Shown: piece by piece, positions 47,896 to 58,985 of the stretch | Numbering within the stretch: the first letter of the stretch is position 1 | Layout of the letters: each line of letters opens with the position of its first letter | Source of the DNA: Marinitoga lauensis | GTDB taxonomy: Bacteria; Thermotogota; Thermotogae; Petrotogales; Petrotogaceae | Length of the DNA: 64,000 nucleotides | Assembly: GCF_004135675.1 (NCBI RefSeq) | Contig: NZ_QHLX01000007.1 | Location: 62,001-126,000 of the forward strand | Direction of reading: 5' to 3' | Made by a program: the position numbers and the translations under genes | Notes under the pieces: generated by a model | Told to the model about the DNA's origin: nothing | Database searches by the model: none | What the model saw: the letters and a program-made list of their open reading frames with translations, nothing else

Positions 47896-47998
47896 TTGAA
47901 AATGTTGATGTTATGCGTAAAATACGGTTTAACATATTCGTAACTTCACAAAAATATCACAACATTTTAATTGAAAATTAAAAAGACCTGCGGTAAAA
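47896..47998 (+). promoter_or_regulatory. Tandem promoters of the str/S10 ribosomal operon
   Basis: Two matched units stand in the 316-base gap before rpsL: TTGAAA 47896-47901 with TAAAAT 47918-47923 (16-base spacer) and TTGAAA 47970-47975 with TAAAAT 47993-47998 (17-base spacer). A third TAAAAT near 47813 lacks a -35 box. The rest of 47730-48045 is AT-rich with no gene or terminator that I can see. Confidence 0.7.
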
Positions 47999-48045
47999 TA
48001 CACTTGGTATTTTTTAAAATATTGAAAGGAGGAATAGAAAATACT

Positions 48046-48420
48046 ATGCCAACTATAAATCAGCTTGTAAGATATGGAAGAAAACAAATCAAGAAAAAAT
48101 CAAAGTCACCAGCATTACAAAGTAACCCTCAAAAAAGAGGAGTTTGTGTGAGGGTTTCAACAATGACTCCTAAAAAACCTAACTCAGCTTTAAGAAAAAT
48201 TGCAAGGGTTAGACTTTCAAATGGAATTGAAGTTACAGCATATATCCCAGGTGAAGGTCATAACTTGCAAGAGCACTCAAACGTATTAATAAGAGGTGGA
48301 AGGGTAAAAGACTTACCAGGTGTAAGATATAAAATAATTAGAGGAACATTAGATACAGCTGGTGTTGAAGGAAGAAAACAAAGCAGAAGTAAATACGGGA
48401 CAAAAAGACCTAAGAAGTAA
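48046..48420 (+). CDS. rpsL: 30S ribosomal protein S12
   Basis: 124 residues starting [14 protein letters not shown]. It holds the highly conserved [27 protein letters not shown] and [12 protein letters not shown] around the decoding centre; the KKPNSALRK lysine is the usual streptomycin-resistance site and is wild type. ATG 48046 matches the family N-terminus, with AAAGGAGG about 13 bases upstream. First gene of the long ribosomal operon. Confidence 0.97.
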   Translation: MPTINQLVRYGRKQIKKKSKSPALQSNPQKRGVCVRVSTMTPKKPNSALRKIARVRLSNGIEVTAYIPGEGHNLQEHSNVLIRGGRVKDLPGVRYKIIRGTLDTAGVEGRKQSRSKYGTKRPKK

Positions 48421-48432
48421 GGAGGTAAGTAA

Positions 48433-48900
48433 ATGAGAAGAAGAAGAGCGCCAAAGAGACCAGTTACTCCTGATCCAATATATAATGATACATTAGTTTC
48501 TAAATTAGTAGTTAGAATAATGAAAGATGGTAAAAAAACTGTTGCACAATCAATTGTGTATGGTGCATTTGATATAATTAAAGAAAAATTAGAAAAAGAT
48601 CCTTTAGAAGTTTATCATCAAGCAGTTGAGAATGTTAGACCATTAATTGAAGTAAGACCAAGAAGGGTTGGTGGTGCTACTTACCAAGTACCATTTGAAG
48701 TTCCAGAAGATAGAGCTATTTCTTTGGCTTTGAGATGGATAGTGAAAGCTGCTAGAGATAAATCAGGAAGGCCAATGAAAGAAAAATTAGCTCAAGAATT
48801 AATAGATGCTTATAATGGTGTTGGTGCAGCAGTTAAGAAAAGAGACGACGTACATAAAATGGCTGAAGCCAATAAGGCTTTTGCACATTACCGCTGGTAA
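48433..48900 (+). CDS. rpsG: 30S ribosomal protein S7
   Basis: 155 residues, [19 protein letters not shown], with [28 protein letters not shown] and [11 protein letters not shown]. It nucleates the 30S head by binding 16S rRNA. GGAGGT precedes the ATG, 12 bases after rpsL. Confidence 0.97.
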   Translation: MRRRRAPKRPVTPDPIYNDTLVSKLVVRIMKDGKKTVAQSIVYGAFDIIKEKLEKDPLEVYHQAVENVRPLIEVRPRRVGGATYQVPFEVPEDRAISLALRWIVKAARDKSGRPMKEKLAQELIDAYNGVGAAVKKRDDVHKMAEANKAFAHYRW

Positions 48901-48920
48901 TTTTTTGAGGAGGGATTGTT

Positions 48921-50999
48921 TTGAAAGAGCGGTTATATGCTTTAAATAAAACAAGAAATATAGGAATTATTGCACACATAGATGCAGGTAAAACAACAAC
49001 TACAGAAAGAATTTTGTTCTATACAGGTAAAAAACACAAATTAGGTTCTGTTGATGACGGAACTGCTACAATGGACTGGATGGAACAAGAAAAAGAAAGA
49101 GGTATTACGATTACTTCAGCTGCCACAACATGTTTCTGGAGAGATCATAGGATTAATATTATTGACACACCCGGACACGTGGATTTTACAGTTGAAGTTG
49201 AAAGAGCTTTAAGGGTATTAGATGGTGCAGTTGCAGTATTTGATGCTCAAGTAGGTGTTGAGCCACAATCAGAAACTGTATGGAGACAGGCTGATAGATA
49301 CCATGTTCCAAGAATTGCTTACATGAATAAAATGGACAAGCTTGGAGCAGATTTTTATAATGCAGTTCAAACAATGATTGATAAATTGGGTACTAATCCG
49401 TTGCCATTGCAAATTCCAATTGGAGCTGAAGCAGACTTTGAAGGTGTTGTAGATTTAGTAAAAATGAAGGCAATTTATTGGATTAGTGAAGATGGAGCAC
49501 AATACGAATATAGAGATATACCAGAAGATTTGGTAGCAAAAGCAGAGCAATATAGAGAAGATTTAATTACAGCAATTTCAGAATATGATGAAGAAATAAT
49601 GGAATTATTCTTTGAAGGGGAAGAAATTCCAGAAGATAAAATTAAAGCAGCAATCAGAAAAGGAACTGTAGAAGGTGCATTTGTTCCAGTTATATGTGGA
49701 ACATCATTCAAAAATAAAGGTGTCCAACCAGTATTAGATGCAATAGTGGATTATTTACCTTCACCATTGGATTTACCTCCTGTTAAAGCATATGACGAAA
49801 GAACAGGTGAATTCGTAAAAGAATTACATCCAGATGAAAATGGTCCTTTTGTAGCTTTGGCGTTTAAAATTATGGTAGATCCATTTGTTGGTAAATTAAC
49901 ATTTGCCAGAGTATATTCAGGTAAATTACAAAAGGGAAGTTATGTAAAAAATACTACAAAAGGTAAAAAAGAAAGAGTTTCAAGGTTATTATTCATGCAT
50001 TCAGACCAAAGAGAAGAAGTAGATTATATCAGAGCAGGGGATATAGTAGCTATAATTGGTTTAAAAAACACAACTACAGGCGATACATTAACTTCAGAAG
50101 ATGAATCAATTGTATTAGAAAAATTAGAATTTCCTGAACCAGTTATATCGCTTTCTATTGAACCGGAAACAAAAAATGATGAAGCAAAATTATCTAAGGC
50201 ATTACAAGCATTGATTGAAGAAGATCCAAGTTTAAATGTTAAACTCGATCATGAAACTGGAGAAACAATTCTTTCTGGAATGGGAGAATTGCATTTAGAA
50301 ATTATTGTAGATAGATTAAAGAGAGAATTTAAAGTTGGAGTAAAAGTTGGACAACCACAGGTTGCATATAGAGAAACTATTAGAGGAACAGCAGATGTAG
50401 AAACCAAATATATCAGACAATCTGGTGGTAGAGGGCAATACGGTCATGTTAAAATTAAAATTGAACCTATTGATAATACAAAAGTATTGGAATTTGAAGA
50501 TAAGATTGTTGGAGGTATTATTCCTAAAGAATATATTCCAGCAGTTGAAGCAGGTATAAAAGAAGCAATGCAATCTGGAATTTTAGCTGGCTATCCAATG
50601 GTTGGAATTAAAGCAACGTTATATGACGGTTCATATCATGAAGTTGACTCTTCAGAAATGGCCTTTAAAATTGCAGGTTCTATGGCCTTAAAAGATGCTG
50701 CTAGAAAAGCAAATCCAGTATTATTAGAACCAATAATGAAAGTTGATATTACAACTCCAGAAGAATATATGGGTGACATTATTGCTGACTTAAACTCAAG
50801 AAGAGGTAGAATTGAAGGCTTTGAAAATGTAGGAAATACAAATACGAGGTTAATTCACTCATTGGTTCCATTATCAGAATTATTCGGTTATGCAACAGTA
50901 TTAAGATCATTATCTCAAGGTAGAGCTACACAATCAATTCAATTCTCTCATTATGAAGAAGTTCCTTCTTCAGTAGCAGAGAAAATAATAAATAAATAA
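48921..50999 (+). CDS. fusA: Translation elongation factor G
   Basis: The canonical 692-residue EF-G that moves tRNA and mRNA after each peptide bond. P-loop [15 protein letters not shown], switch region [27 protein letters not shown] and the domain IV loop [12 protein letters not shown]. The start is TTG 48921 with GAGGAGGG upstream. A divergent paralogue is encoded at 12465. Confidence 0.97.
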   Translation: MKERLYALNKTRNIGIIAHIDAGKTTTTERILFYTGKKHKLGSVDDGTATMDWMEQEKERGITITSAATTCFWRDHRINIIDTPGHVDFTVEVERALRVLDGAVAVFDAQVGVEPQSETVWRQADRYHVPRIAYMNKMDKLGADFYNAVQTMIDKLGTNPLPLQIPIGAEADFEGVVDLVKMKAIYWISEDGAQYEYRDIPEDLVAKAEQYREDLITAISEYDEEIMELFFEGEEIPEDKIKAAIRKGTVEGAFVPVICGTSFKNKGVQPVLDAIVDYLPSPLDLPPVKAYDERTGEFVKELHPDENGPFVALAFKIMVDPFVGKLTFARVYSGKLQKGSYVKNTTKGKKERVSRLLFMHSDQREEVDYIRAGDIVAIIGLKNTTTGDTLTSEDESIVLEKLEFPEPVISLSIEPETKNDEAKLSKALQALIEEDPSLNVKLDHETGETILSGMGELHLEIIVDRLKREFKVGVKVGQPQVAYRETIRGTADVETKYIRQSGGRGQYGHVKIKIEPIDNTKVLEFEDKIVGGIIPKEYIPAVEAGIKEAMQSGILAGYPMVGIKATLYDGSYHEVDSSEMAFKIAGSMALKDAARKANPVLLEPIMKVDITTPEEYMGDIIADLNSRRGRIEGFENVGNTNTRLIHSLVPLSELFGYATVLRSLSQGRATQSIQFSHYEEVPSSVAEKIINK

Positions 51000-51032
51000 T
51001 AATGCATCACAAAAGATAGAGGAGGGAAAAAA

Positions 51033-52232
51033 ATGGCAAAAGAAAAGTTCGTCAGAAGTAAACCACATATGAACATTGGTACTATCGGACATATTGACCA
51101 TGGTAAAACAACATTAACAGCAGCTATTACAAAATCATTAGCAATGAAAGGATACGCAGATTTCACACCATTCGAACAAATTGATAAAGCTCCAGAGGAA
51201 AAAGCTAGAGGTATTACAATTAATATTGCACACGTTGAATACGAAACAGATAACAGACACTATGCACATATTGACTGTCCAGGTCACGCTGACTACATCA
51301 AAAACATGATCACTGGTGCAGCTCAAATGGATGGTGCTATCTTAGTTGTTGCAGCAACAGATGGTGTTATGCCACAAACAAGAGAACACGTATTGTTATC
51401 AAGACAGGTTAACGTTCCAGCAATCGTTGTATTCATAAATAAAACAGATATGGTTGATGATGAAGAAATTATCGAATTAGTTGAAATGGAAGTTAGAGAA
51501 TTATTAAGTCAATACGAATTCCCAGGAGATGAAGTTCCTGTAATTAAAGGTTCAGCATTAAAAGCATTAGAAGCAGATTCTCAAGACGATCCATGGGTAC
51601 AAAAAATATATGAATTAATGGATGCAGTAGATAGCTACTTCCCAGAACCACAAAGACCAGTAGATCAACCATTCTTAATGCCTGTTGAAGACGTATTCTC
51701 AATTACTGGTAGAGGTACAGTTGTTACAGGAAGAATTGAAAGAGGAGCTATTCACCCAGGCGATGAAGTAGAAATCGTTGGTATGACAGATGAAATCAGA
51801 AAAACAGTTGTAACTGGTGTAGAAATGTTCAGAAAATTATTAGACGAAGGTATTGCTGGTGACAACGTTGGTTGTTTATTAAGAGGTATTGATAAAGATG
51901 AAGTGTGGAGAGGTCAGGTATTAGCAAAACCAGGATCAATTACACCACACAAAAAATTCAAAGCTCAAATCTATGTATTGAAGAAAGAAGAAGGAGGAAG
52001 ACATACTCCATTCAAAAAAGGTTACAGACCACAATTCTACATTAGAACAGCTGATGTTACAGGAACATTGTTAGAATTTGATGGTGGAGCAGAAATGGTA
52101 ATGCCAGGTGACAATATTGTAACAACAGTAGAATTAATTTACCCTGTAGCTTTAGAAAAGAACATGAGATTTGCTGTTCGTGAAGGTGGAAGAACAGTTG
52201 GTGCAGGTGTTGTTACAGAAATAGTAGAATAA
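51033..52232 (+). CDS. tuf: Translation elongation factor Tu
   Basis: 399 residues: [63 protein letters not shown], and beta-barrel domains ending [21 protein letters not shown]. It delivers aminoacyl-tRNA. It uses noticeably more C-ending codons than its neighbours, as expected for a very highly expressed gene. GGAGGG precedes the ATG. Confidence 0.98.
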   Translation: MAKEKFVRSKPHMNIGTIGHIDHGKTTLTAAITKSLAMKGYADFTPFEQIDKAPEEKARGITINIAHVEYETDNRHYAHIDCPGHADYIKNMITGAAQMDGAILVVAATDGVMPQTREHVLLSRQVNVPAIVVFINKTDMVDDEEIIELVEMEVRELLSQYEFPGDEVPVIKGSALKALEADSQDDPWVQKIYELMDAVDSYFPEPQRPVDQPFLMPVEDVFSITGRGTVVTGRIERGAIHPGDEVEIVGMTDEIRKTVVTGVEMFRKLLDEGIAGDNVGCLLRGIDKDEVWRGQVLAKPGSITPHKKFKAQIYVLKKEEGGRHTPFKKGYRPQFYIRTADVTGTLLEFDGGAEMVMPGDNIVTTVELIYPVALEKNMRFAVREGGRTVGAGVVTEIVE

Positions 52233-52242
52233 TAAAATCTTT

Positions 52243-52295
52243 TTGCAAAGTTTTTACTATAAAATATAAAATCGGGGAGCTTCCACGCTCCCTTT
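52243..52295 (+). promoter_or_regulatory. Possible internal promoter and hairpin between tuf and rpsJ
   Basis: TTGCAA 52243-52248 and TATAAA 52265-52270 are 16 bases apart. Directly after, GGGAGC 52275-52280 pairs with GCTCCC 52287-52292, followed by three T. The hairpin could be a weak tuf terminator or an S10-operon leader element; the T run is too short for a strong terminator. Confidence 0.45.
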
Positions 52296-52320
52296 GCTAA
52301 ATGCTTAAAGGAGGGTTTAT

Positions 52321-52629
52321 ATGGCAAAAAAATTGATCAAAATAAGATTAAAATCTTATGATCATAGATTGTTAGATGAATCTGCTCAAAAGATTATTGA
52401 TGCAGTAAAACAAAGTAATGCAAAGGTTTCAGGACCAATCCCATTACCAACAGAAAAAACAATTTATACAGTAATTAGATCGCCACATAAATACAATTAT
52501 TCAAGAGAACAATTTGAAAAAAGAGTACATAAAAGAGTCATTTATATTTACGATGCAACTCAAGAAACAGTTACACAATTATTAAAGATACAATTACCAT
52601 CAGGTGTATCAGTAGATATGAAAGCTTAA
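52321..52629 (+). CDS. rpsJ: 30S ribosomal protein S10
   Basis: 102 residues: [35 protein letters not shown] and [16 protein letters not shown] are the S10 hallmarks. It starts the S10 cluster, 88 bases after tuf, behind a small hairpin. Confidence 0.97.
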   Translation: MAKKLIKIRLKSYDHRLLDESAQKIIDAVKQSNAKVSGPIPLPTEKTIYTVIRSPHKYNYSREQFEKRVHKRVIYIYDATQETVTQLLKIQLPSGVSVDMKA

Positions 52630-52659
52630 TTTATGATCGGGCTCTGGAGGTGAATTAGC

Positions 52660-53256
52660 ATGAAGGGTATTTTAGGAAGAAAAGTAGGTATGACAAGAGT
52701 TTATAAAGATGGTAAAGCCATCCCGGTCACAGTTATCAAAGCTGGACCATGTGTTGTAGTACAAAAGAAAACAGAAGAAAAAGATGGTTACACAGCTATC
52801 CAAGTTGGTTTTGAAGAATTAAAAGAGCATAAAGTTAACAAACCAAAACTTGGAATATTCAAAAAAGCTGGTGTAAAACCAATGAGAGTTTTAAAAGAAT
52901 TCAAAGTTGAAGATGTAGATGCTTATGAAATTGGACAGATCATTGATGTAACGGTATTCGAAGAAGGAGAAAAAGTAGATGTAACTGGGTGGTCAAAAGG
53001 TAGAGGTTACACAGGTGTTATGAAAAGATGGAATTTTGGTGGAGGAAGAAAAACGCACGGTTCTAAATTCCATAGAGCGTTAGGTTCAACAGGTAATCAT
53101 ACAGAACCAGCAAAAGTATTCAAAGGTAAAAAGATGTTTGGACAGTATGGAAATGAAAAAGTGACAGTATTAAACTCAGAAGTTGTGAAAATAGATAAAG
53201 AAAATAATCTTATAGCAGTTAAAGGTGGAGTTCCAGGTGCGAGGGTGGATTATTAA
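52660..53256 (+). CDS. rplC: 50S ribosomal protein L3
   Basis: 198 residues: MKGILGRKVGMTRVYKDGKAIPVTVI, the long loop segment GRGYTGVMKRWNFGGGRKTHGSKFHRALGSTG that reaches the peptidyl-transferase centre, and the GNEKVTVLN end. GGAGGTG precedes the ATG. Confidence 0.97.
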   Translation: MKGILGRKVGMTRVYKDGKAIPVTVIKAGPCVVVQKKTEEKDGYTAIQVGFEELKEHKVNKPKLGIFKKAGVKPMRVLKEFKVEDVDAYEIGQIIDVTVFEEGEKVDVTGWSKGRGYTGVMKRWNFGGGRKTHGSKFHRALGSTGNHTEPAKVFKGKKMFGQYGNEKVTVLNSEVVKIDKENNLIAVKGGVPGARVDY

Positions 53257-53315
53257 TAATTAGAGAAGCAATAAAGAAGTAAGCCCGAAAATGAAGAACG
53301 AGGAGGTAAAAGAAA

Positions 53316-53993
53316 ATGGCTCAATTAGACCTTTATTCAGTTAAAGGTGAAAAAATTGGAACAATAGAAGTTAAAGATTCTATTTTTTCAATTGAACCAA
53401 ATATGGACGTGTTATACAGATACGTTGATATGCAATTAACAAACAGAAGAAGAGGAACTGCTTCGACAAAAACAAGAGCTGAAGTAAGAGGTGGAGGAAG
53501 AAAACCATGGTCTCAAAAACATACAGGTAGAGCAAGAGCAGGGTCAACAAGATCCCCTTTATGGAGACATGGAGGAGTTACATTTGGTCCAAAACCAAGA
53601 GATTGGTCAAAGAAATTAACAAAGAAAATGAAAAAATTGGCTTTAAAATCTGCATTAAGTGTAAGAGTAAAAGAAAATAATTTAGTGGTAATAGATGATT
53701 TGACTTTTGAAAACCCAAGAACAAAATCGATGAAAGAAGTTTTGAAAAATTTTGGATTTGAAAATACAAAGACTTTAATTGTATTACCTTGGAAAAAAGA
53801 AGAATATATAAACGTAAAATTATCAGCTAGAAATATTCCTGGAGTAAAGGTTATTATTGCAGATAATCCAAATCAGGGAAAAGATAATAAAAAGGTTAAT
53901 ATTGACGGTTTAAATGTATTCGATTTAATAAATAATGAAAAAGTTGTACTTACAAAGGATACAGTAGCTAAAATCGAGGAGGTGCTCGGCTAA
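53316..53993 (+). CDS. rplD: 50S ribosomal protein L4
   Basis: 225 residues. [44 protein letters not shown] is the exit-tunnel loop. In some bacteria L4 also represses its own operon; whether the hairpin ahead of rpsJ is involved here is unknown. The stop overlaps the rplW start as TAATG. Confidence 0.97.
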   Translation: MAQLDLYSVKGEKIGTIEVKDSIFSIEPNMDVLYRYVDMQLTNRRRGTASTKTRAEVRGGGRKPWSQKHTGRARAGSTRSPLWRHGGVTFGPKPRDWSKKLTKKMKKLALKSALSVRVKENNLVVIDDLTFENPRTKSMKEVLKNFGFENTKTLIVLPWKKEEYINVKLSARNIPGVKVIIADNPNQGKDNKKVNIDGLNVFDLINNEKVVLTKDTVAKIEEVLG

Positions 53994-54292
53994 TGGATAA
54001 AAAACAATTTAATTATGACATAATTATAAGGCCGGTCCTCACAGAAAAAACATACATGCTAATGGGTGAAAATAAATACACTTTTGAAGTAGCAAAAGAT
54101 GCAACAAAACCAGAAATAAAGAAAGCTGTTGAGGATATATTTAATGTAAAAGTAGAAAAGGTATACGTGATGAATGTAAAGCCAAAGCCAAAAAGATTAG
54201 GAAGATTTGAAGGAAAAACAAGGGTTTGGAAAAAAGCAATAGTAAAATTAGCTGAAGGATACGTTATAAAAGAGCTTCAAGGTAATTTATAA
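53993..54292 (+). CDS. rplW: 50S ribosomal protein L23
   Basis: 99 residues: IIRPVLTEKTYMLMGENKYTFEVAKDATKPEIKKAVE and VYVMNVKPKPKRLGRFEGKTRVWKKAIV. It lies at the tunnel exit and docks SRP and trigger factor. Confidence 0.97.
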   Translation: MDKKQFNYDIIIRPVLTEKTYMLMGENKYTFEVAKDATKPEIKKAVEDIFNVKVEKVYVMNVKPKPKRLGRFEGKTRVWKKAIVKLAEGYVIKELQGNL

Positions 54293-54308
54293 GGAGAGGT
54301 GAGTTAGA

Positions 54309-55132
54309 ATGGGTCTCAAAAATTTAAACCAACAACTCCTTCAAGGAGATTTATGATAATCACTGATTTTTCAGAAATTACAAAGTCCGCCCCGGAAAAA
54401 TCTTTAATACAACCTCTCAAAAAATCAGGTGGTAGGAACTCATATGGTAGAGTTACTATGAGACATAGAGGTGGTGGACATAAGAGAAGATACAGAATTA
54501 TTGATTTTAAAAGAGAAAAATTTGGAATTCCATCAAAAGTAGTATCTATTGAATATGATCCAAATAGAAGTGCAAGAATTGCATTATTGGTATATGCAGA
54601 TGGTGAAAAAAGATATATTTTAGCTCCAAAAGGAATAAAAGTTGGAGAAGAAATTATTTCAGGTCCAAATGCAGAAATAAAACCAGGTAATGCATTACCA
54701 TTAGAAAATATTCCAGTAGGTACAATTATTCATAATATAGAATTCGAACCTGGAAAAGGTGCTAAAATTGCTAGATCAGCAGGAACATATGCACAATTAA
54801 TGGCAAAAGAAGGAAATTATGCATTATTAAGAATGCCATCAAGCGAATTGAGAAGAGTTCATGTAAAGTGTATGGCTACAATAGGAATGGTAGGAAATGA
54901 AGATCATATAAATGAAGTATTCGGTAAAGCAGGTAGAACAAGATGGTTAGGTAAAAAGCCACATGTAAGAGGTATGGCTATGAACCCAGTTGATCACCCA
55001 ATGGGTGGTGGTGAAGGTGCAAGTAAAGGACATATTCCAAGAAGTCCATGGGGAACACCTGCAAAAGGATATAAAACAAGACGTGGTAAAAGAAAATCAG
55101 ATAAATTTATAGTAAGAAGAAGAAAAAAGTAA
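54309..55132 (+). CDS. rplB: 50S ribosomal protein L2; one frame break near the start
   Basis: The body ([46 protein letters not shown]) is a normal L2, needed for subunit joining and peptidyl transfer. The true start is ATG 54309 with GGAGAGGTG upstream, giving MGLK. The frame then breaks in the A run 54318-54322, and one base joins it as [24 protein letters not shown], the expected L2 N-terminus. Starting at the later in-frame ATG would leave out the conserved first 15 residues. Restored length is about 274. Confidence 0.95.
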
Positions 55133-55148
55133 CCTAGGGGTGCTGTTA

Positions 55149-55433
55149 GTGAGTAGATCATTAAAGAAAGGGCCTTATGTACACCCAAGTCTGTTGAAAA
55201 AGGTAAGAGAATTAAATGAAAAAGGTGAAAAAAAGGTAATAAAAACCTGGAGTAGAGCTTCTATGATTTTACCTGAAATGATTGGACATACAATTGCTGT
55301 ACATAATGGTATGAAACATATACCTGTTTATATAACAGAACACATGATTGGGCATAGATTAGGTGAGTTTGCACCAACAAGAAGATTTGGTGGTCATGCT
55401 GACAAGAAGGCTAAAAAAGGTAAGGTGAAATGA
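55149..55433 (+). CDS. rpsS: 30S ribosomal protein S19
   Basis: 94 residues from GTG 55149 ([19 protein letters not shown]), with [23 protein letters not shown] and [14 protein letters not shown]. The start is set by AGGGGTG at 55136-55142 and by the family N-terminus. Confidence 0.96.
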   Translation: MSRSLKKGPYVHPSLLKKVRELNEKGEKKVIKTWSRASMILPEMIGHTIAVHNGMKHIPVYITEHMIGHRLGEFAPTRRFGGHADKKAKKGKVK

Positions 55434-55447
55434 GGAGGGACGTAACT

Positions 55448-55900
55448 ATGGCTGTATCAAGAGTTCAAGATGGTAAAAGATTGAAAAGATCAGTTTTTCA
55501 TAAATTAAGAAAAGAAGCTGAAGCAGCACAGCCAAAAATTGAAGCAAAAGCTACAGCAAAATACTTAAGAATTTCCCCTAAAAAAGCAAGATCAGTTGTT
55601 AATGCAATTAGAGGAAAAAATGTTGATGAAGCTTTACAGATATTAATGTTTAGCCCTAAAAAAGCTGCAAGATTAACATATAAAATTTTGGTATCTGCAA
55701 TTGCGAATGCTGAAAATAATTTTGGTTTAAATGCTGATGATTTATACGTTGCTGAAGTATATGTAAATGACGGTCCAAGAATGAAGAGATTGTGGCCAAG
55801 AGGAAGAGGAAGAGCTGATATTTTACAAAAAAGATTGGCACATATTACTGTTGTAGTTAGAGACAGAGAAAAAGAAAAAGAGTTAAAATCTCAGAAGTGA
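55448..55900 (+). CDS. rplV: 50S ribosomal protein L22
   Basis: 150 residues. The conserved core begins at [24 protein letters not shown] and includes [24 protein letters not shown]. An N-terminal extension of about 35 residues, rich in Lys and Arg, precedes it, longer than in Escherichia coli. ATG 55448 has GGAGGGAC upstream. Confidence 0.96.
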   Translation: MAVSRVQDGKRLKRSVFHKLRKEAEAAQPKIEAKATAKYLRISPKKARSVVNAIRGKNVDEALQILMFSPKKAARLTYKILVSAIANAENNFGLNADDLYVAEVYVNDGPRMKRLWPRGRGRADILQKRLAHITVVVRDREKEKELKSQK

Positions 55901-55906
55901 GGTGGA

Positions 55907-56545
55907 ATGTCCGTGGGTCAAAAAGTACATCCATATGGATTTAGGTTAGGAATATCAAAACCATGGAAAGCTAATTGGTTTAGTGAAGATAATTATGCAG
56001 AATTTCTAAAAGAAGATTTAAAAATAAGAGATTATATAAAGAATAAATACTATGAAGCAGGAATTGGAGATATTTTAATTGAAAGACCATCTTCAACACA
56101 AATAAATATTACAATAAAAGCAGTAAGAGTTGGAATAATCATCGGAAGAAAAGGTGTAGAAATTCAAGGATTAAAGAAAGAAATTGAAAAAATGGTTAAT
56201 GATAGGAATGTAAGAATAAATATTGATGAAATTAGAAACCCTCAAGTAAATGCATTGTTAATTGCTGAAAATATTTCAGCACAAATATTAAAAAGAGCTT
56301 CTTATAAAAGAGCTATGAAAAGAGCTATATCAGCTGCTTTAAAGAAGGGTGCAAAAGGAATTAAAATTATGGTTTCTGGAAGACTTAACGGTGCTGAAAT
56401 TGCTAGAACTGAATGGTATATGGAAGGAAGATTACCTTTACAAACCTTAAGATCAGATATTGATTATGGAACTGCTGAAGCACAAACATTGTCTGGAACA
56501 ATCGGAATCAAAGTATGGGTTTATAAAGGCGACACTCAGTTATGA
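55907..56545 (+). CDS. rpsC: 30S ribosomal protein S3
   Basis: 212 residues: [22 protein letters not shown], the KH domain [21 protein letters not shown] and the C-terminal [26 protein letters not shown]. It lines the mRNA entry channel. ATG 55907 follows GAGGTGG; a GTG two codons in is a less likely start. Confidence 0.97.
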   Translation: MSVGQKVHPYGFRLGISKPWKANWFSEDNYAEFLKEDLKIRDYIKNKYYEAGIGDILIERPSSTQINITIKAVRVGIIIGRKGVEIQGLKKEIEKMVNDRNVRINIDEIRNPQVNALLIAENISAQILKRASYKRAMKRAISAALKKGAKGIKIMVSGRLNGAEIARTEWYMEGRLPLQTLRSDIDYGTAEAQTLSGTIGIKVWVYKGDTQL

Positions 56546-56567
56546 ACTAAAGGAGGGCGTGATGTAA

Positions 56568-56995
56568 ATGTTAATGCCAAAAAGATATAAATATAGAAAG
56601 ATACAAAGAGGTAAAATGAAGGGTAATGCCAAAGGTGGAACATTAGTTGACTTTGGCGAATGGGGTTTAAAAGCTCTTGAGCCAGCTTTAATAACTTCAC
56701 AACAAATTGAAGCATGTAGGTTAGCAATGGTTAGAACATTAAAAAGAAATGGTAAAATCTGGATAAAAATATTCCCTGACAAACCAATAACTTCAAAAGG
56801 AATCGGAACAAGAATGGGTAAAGGTAAAGGTGATGTAGAAGGATGGACAGCAGTAGTAAAACCAGGAAAAGTATTATTTGAAATTGCTGGAACTTCCGAA
56901 GAATTAGCAAAAGAAGCATTAGAATACGCAGCAACTAAATTACCTATCAAAACAAAAATAGTACCCAGGTACCACATAAGGGGGAAGCAAAATGA
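56568..56995 (+). CDS. rplP: 50S ribosomal protein L16; frame break near the 3' end
   Basis: [24 protein letters not shown], then [32 protein letters not shown] and [19 protein letters not shown] identify L16. The raw frame runs 41 bases into rpmC. One extra G in the run 56980-56984 ends it as RYHIRGGEAK at TGA 56993-56995, which overlaps the next ATG as ATGA and gives 142 residues, the family's normal size. I take the shorter form as real. Confidence 0.93.
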
Positions 56996-57198
56996 AGAAA
57001 CAAGTAGCAGAATTAATCAACTTAACAGATGATGAATTAAAAGCAAAATTAGAAGAGTCCAAGAAAAAATTATTTGAAATGAGATTTCAACATGAATTAG
57101 GTCAAATAAAAAATACTGCTTCCATAAAGATGGTAAGAAGAGACATAGCTAGAATAAAAACAATTCTCAGACAAAGGGAATTGGGTATAAGGAGGTAA
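56992..57198 (+). CDS. rpmC: 50S ribosomal protein L29
   Basis: 68 residues of two helices: [53 protein letters not shown]. It sits beside L23 at the tunnel exit. Confidence 0.96.
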   Translation: MKKQVAELINLTDDELKAKLEESKKKLFEMRFQHELGQIKNTASIKMVRRDIARIKTILRQRELGIRR

Positions 57199-57204
57199 TG
57201 AGTA

Positions 57205-57506
57205 ATGCCTAAAAAAACATTAATAGGCGAAGTTGTTAGCGACAAAATGGACAAAACTGTTGTTGTCAAGGTTGAAAGAAAAATAAAACATCCTATATAT
57301 AAAAAATTCGTTAAAAAGTCAAAAAAATTCCATGCTCATGATGAAAATAATGAATGTGGTTTGGGAGATATTGTAGAAATCGAAGAAACAAAACCATATT
57401 CAAAAACAAAAACATGGAAGGTTATAAGGATTGTTGAAAAGAATATTTTTGCGGAAAAAAATAATGAAACACCCGAAACAGTGGAAGAAGTTGGGGTGAC
57501 GCATAA
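57205..57506 (+). CDS. rpsQ: 30S ribosomal protein S17; frame break near the 3' end
   Basis: [71 protein letters not shown] is a standard S17 with a short acidic tail. The raw frame overlaps rplN by 38 bases. One extra G in 57493-57496 ends it as EEVGGDA at TAA 57504-57506, in TAATG overlap with rplN, and gives 100 residues. Confidence 0.93.
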
Positions 57507-57873
57507 TGATCCAGGCCGAAAGTTACTTAAGAGCAGCAGATAATTCAGGAGCAAAAGTTTTAAGAGTAATAAGAGTTTTAGGCGGATTTCACAAATCAGT
57601 AGGTACAATAGGAGATGTAGTAGTTTGTTCTGTTAGGGAAGCAATTCCACACACAGATATAAAAAAAGGTCAAGTAGTAAAAGCTGTAGTTGTAAGAACA
57701 AAAAAGAAATAAGAAGAAAAGATGGTTCTCACATAAGATTTGATGAAAATGCAGCGGTTTTAATTGATAAAAACAATATGCCTGTTGGTACACGTGTGTT
57801 TGGACCAATTGCTAGAGAAGTAAGAGAAGCCGGTTATACAAAAATAGCATCTCTTGCACAAGAAGTATGGTGA
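57506..57873 (+). CDS. rplN: 50S ribosomal protein L14; one frame break
   Basis: [27 protein letters not shown] and [28 protein letters not shown] are L14. The frame stops early at 57709-57711. A second G beside G57705 gives [25 protein letters not shown] and runs to TGA 57871-57873, exactly 122 residues, the universal L14 size. L14 is the binding site of RsfS, encoded at the start of the window. Confidence 0.95.
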
Positions 57874-57882
57874 GGTGAGAGC

Positions 57883-58200
57883 ATGAAAGTAAAAAAGGGT
57901 GATTTAGTTAAAGTAATTTCTGGTAAAGATAAAGGTAAAGAAGGTAGAGTTTTAAGAGTAATTCCTAAATTAAATAAAGTCATCGTTGAGAATGTAAATA
58001 TAGTAAAAAAGCATCAAAGACCAACTCAACAATTAAGAGAAGGTGGAATTATTGAACAACCTTCACCAATTCATGCAAGTAAAGTTATGGTTGTTTGTCC
58101 AAGTTGTGGCAAGCCAACAAGAGTTGGATACAGATTCTTAGAAGAAGGTAGAAAAGTAAGAATTTGTAGAAAATGTAACGAAATTATAGATAAGGTTTAA
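57883..58200 (+). CDS. rplX: 50S ribosomal protein L24
   Basis: 105 residues with the KOW motif [22 protein letters not shown], then [14 protein letters not shown] and two CxxC pairs ([20 protein letters not shown]). An early assembly protein of the 50S subunit; the cysteines may bind zinc. Confidence 0.96.
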   Translation: MKVKKGDLVKVISGKDKGKEGRVLRVIPKLNKVIVENVNIVKKHQRPTQQLREGGIIEQPSPIHASKVMVVCPSCGKPTRVGYRFLEEGRKVRICRKCNEIIDKV

Positions 58201-58217
58201 TGAGGGAGGAATAGATT

Positions 58218-58772
58218 ATGAGATATGAATACATTCCATTAAAAGAAGAGTATGAAAAAGAAGTAGTTCCAGCCCTCATGAAAGAATTTGGATATAAAAA
58301 CATTCATGAAGTTCCAAAAATCGTTAAAATAGTTGTAAATATGGGTATTGGCGAGGGCGCTAGGAATGCTGACGTTGTTGAAAAACACGCTCAAGAATTG
58401 TCTTTAATTACAGGTCAAAAGGCTGTAGTTACAAGAGCAAAAAAGAGTGTTGCTAACTTCAAATTAAGAGAAGGTATGCCTATTGGTGCAAAAGTTACAT
58501 TGAGAAATGTAAAAATGTATAATTTCTTATTTAAATTAATAAATATAATTTTTCCAAAATTAAGAGACTTTAGAGGTATGAATCCTAATAGTTTTGATGG
58601 AAGAGGAAATTATACATTTGGTTTAACAGAACAATTAGTATTTCCAGAATTAAAACCTGATCAAGTAAAAAGAGTTCAGGGTATGGATATTACTATCGTA
58701 ACTACTGCAAAGACAGATGAGGAAGCAAGAAAACTCCTTCAATTAATGGGCTTCCCTTTCAAGAGAGATTAA
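58218..58772 (+). CDS. rplE: 50S ribosomal protein L5
   Basis: 184 residues: [78 protein letters not shown] and [28 protein letters not shown]. It contacts 5S rRNA and P-site tRNA. Confidence 0.97.
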   Translation: MRYEYIPLKEEYEKEVVPALMKEFGYKNIHEVPKIVKIVVNMGIGEGARNADVVEKHAQELSLITGQKAVVTRAKKSVANFKLREGMPIGAKVTLRNVKMYNFLFKLINIIFPKLRDFRGMNPNSFDGRGNYTFGLTEQLVFPELKPDQVKRVQGMDITIVTTAKTDEEARKLLQLMGFPFKRD

Positions 58773-58786
58773 GGAGGAGGTAAATA

Positions 58787-58972
58787 ATGGCAAAGAAATC
58801 AATGGTTGCTAGGTGGAGAAAACCTAAAAAATATAAAACAAGAGAATATTCAAGATGTATAGTTTGTGGAAGACCTAGAGCTGTATATAGAGAATTTGGT
58901 TTATGTAGAGTATGTTTCAGGAAATTAGCCTTGGAAGGAAAATTACCAGGCGTTAAAAAGGCAAGTTGGTAA
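58787..58972 (+). CDS. rpsN: 30S ribosomal protein S14, zinc-binding type
   Basis: 61 residues with four cysteines in [23 protein letters not shown], the short zinc-containing (type Z) S14. GGAGG precedes the ATG. Confidence 0.96.
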   Translation: MAKKSMVARWRKPKKYKTREYSRCIVCGRPRAVYREFGLCRVCFRKLALEGKLPGVKKASW

Positions 58973-58985
58973 GGAGGGAATCTTA

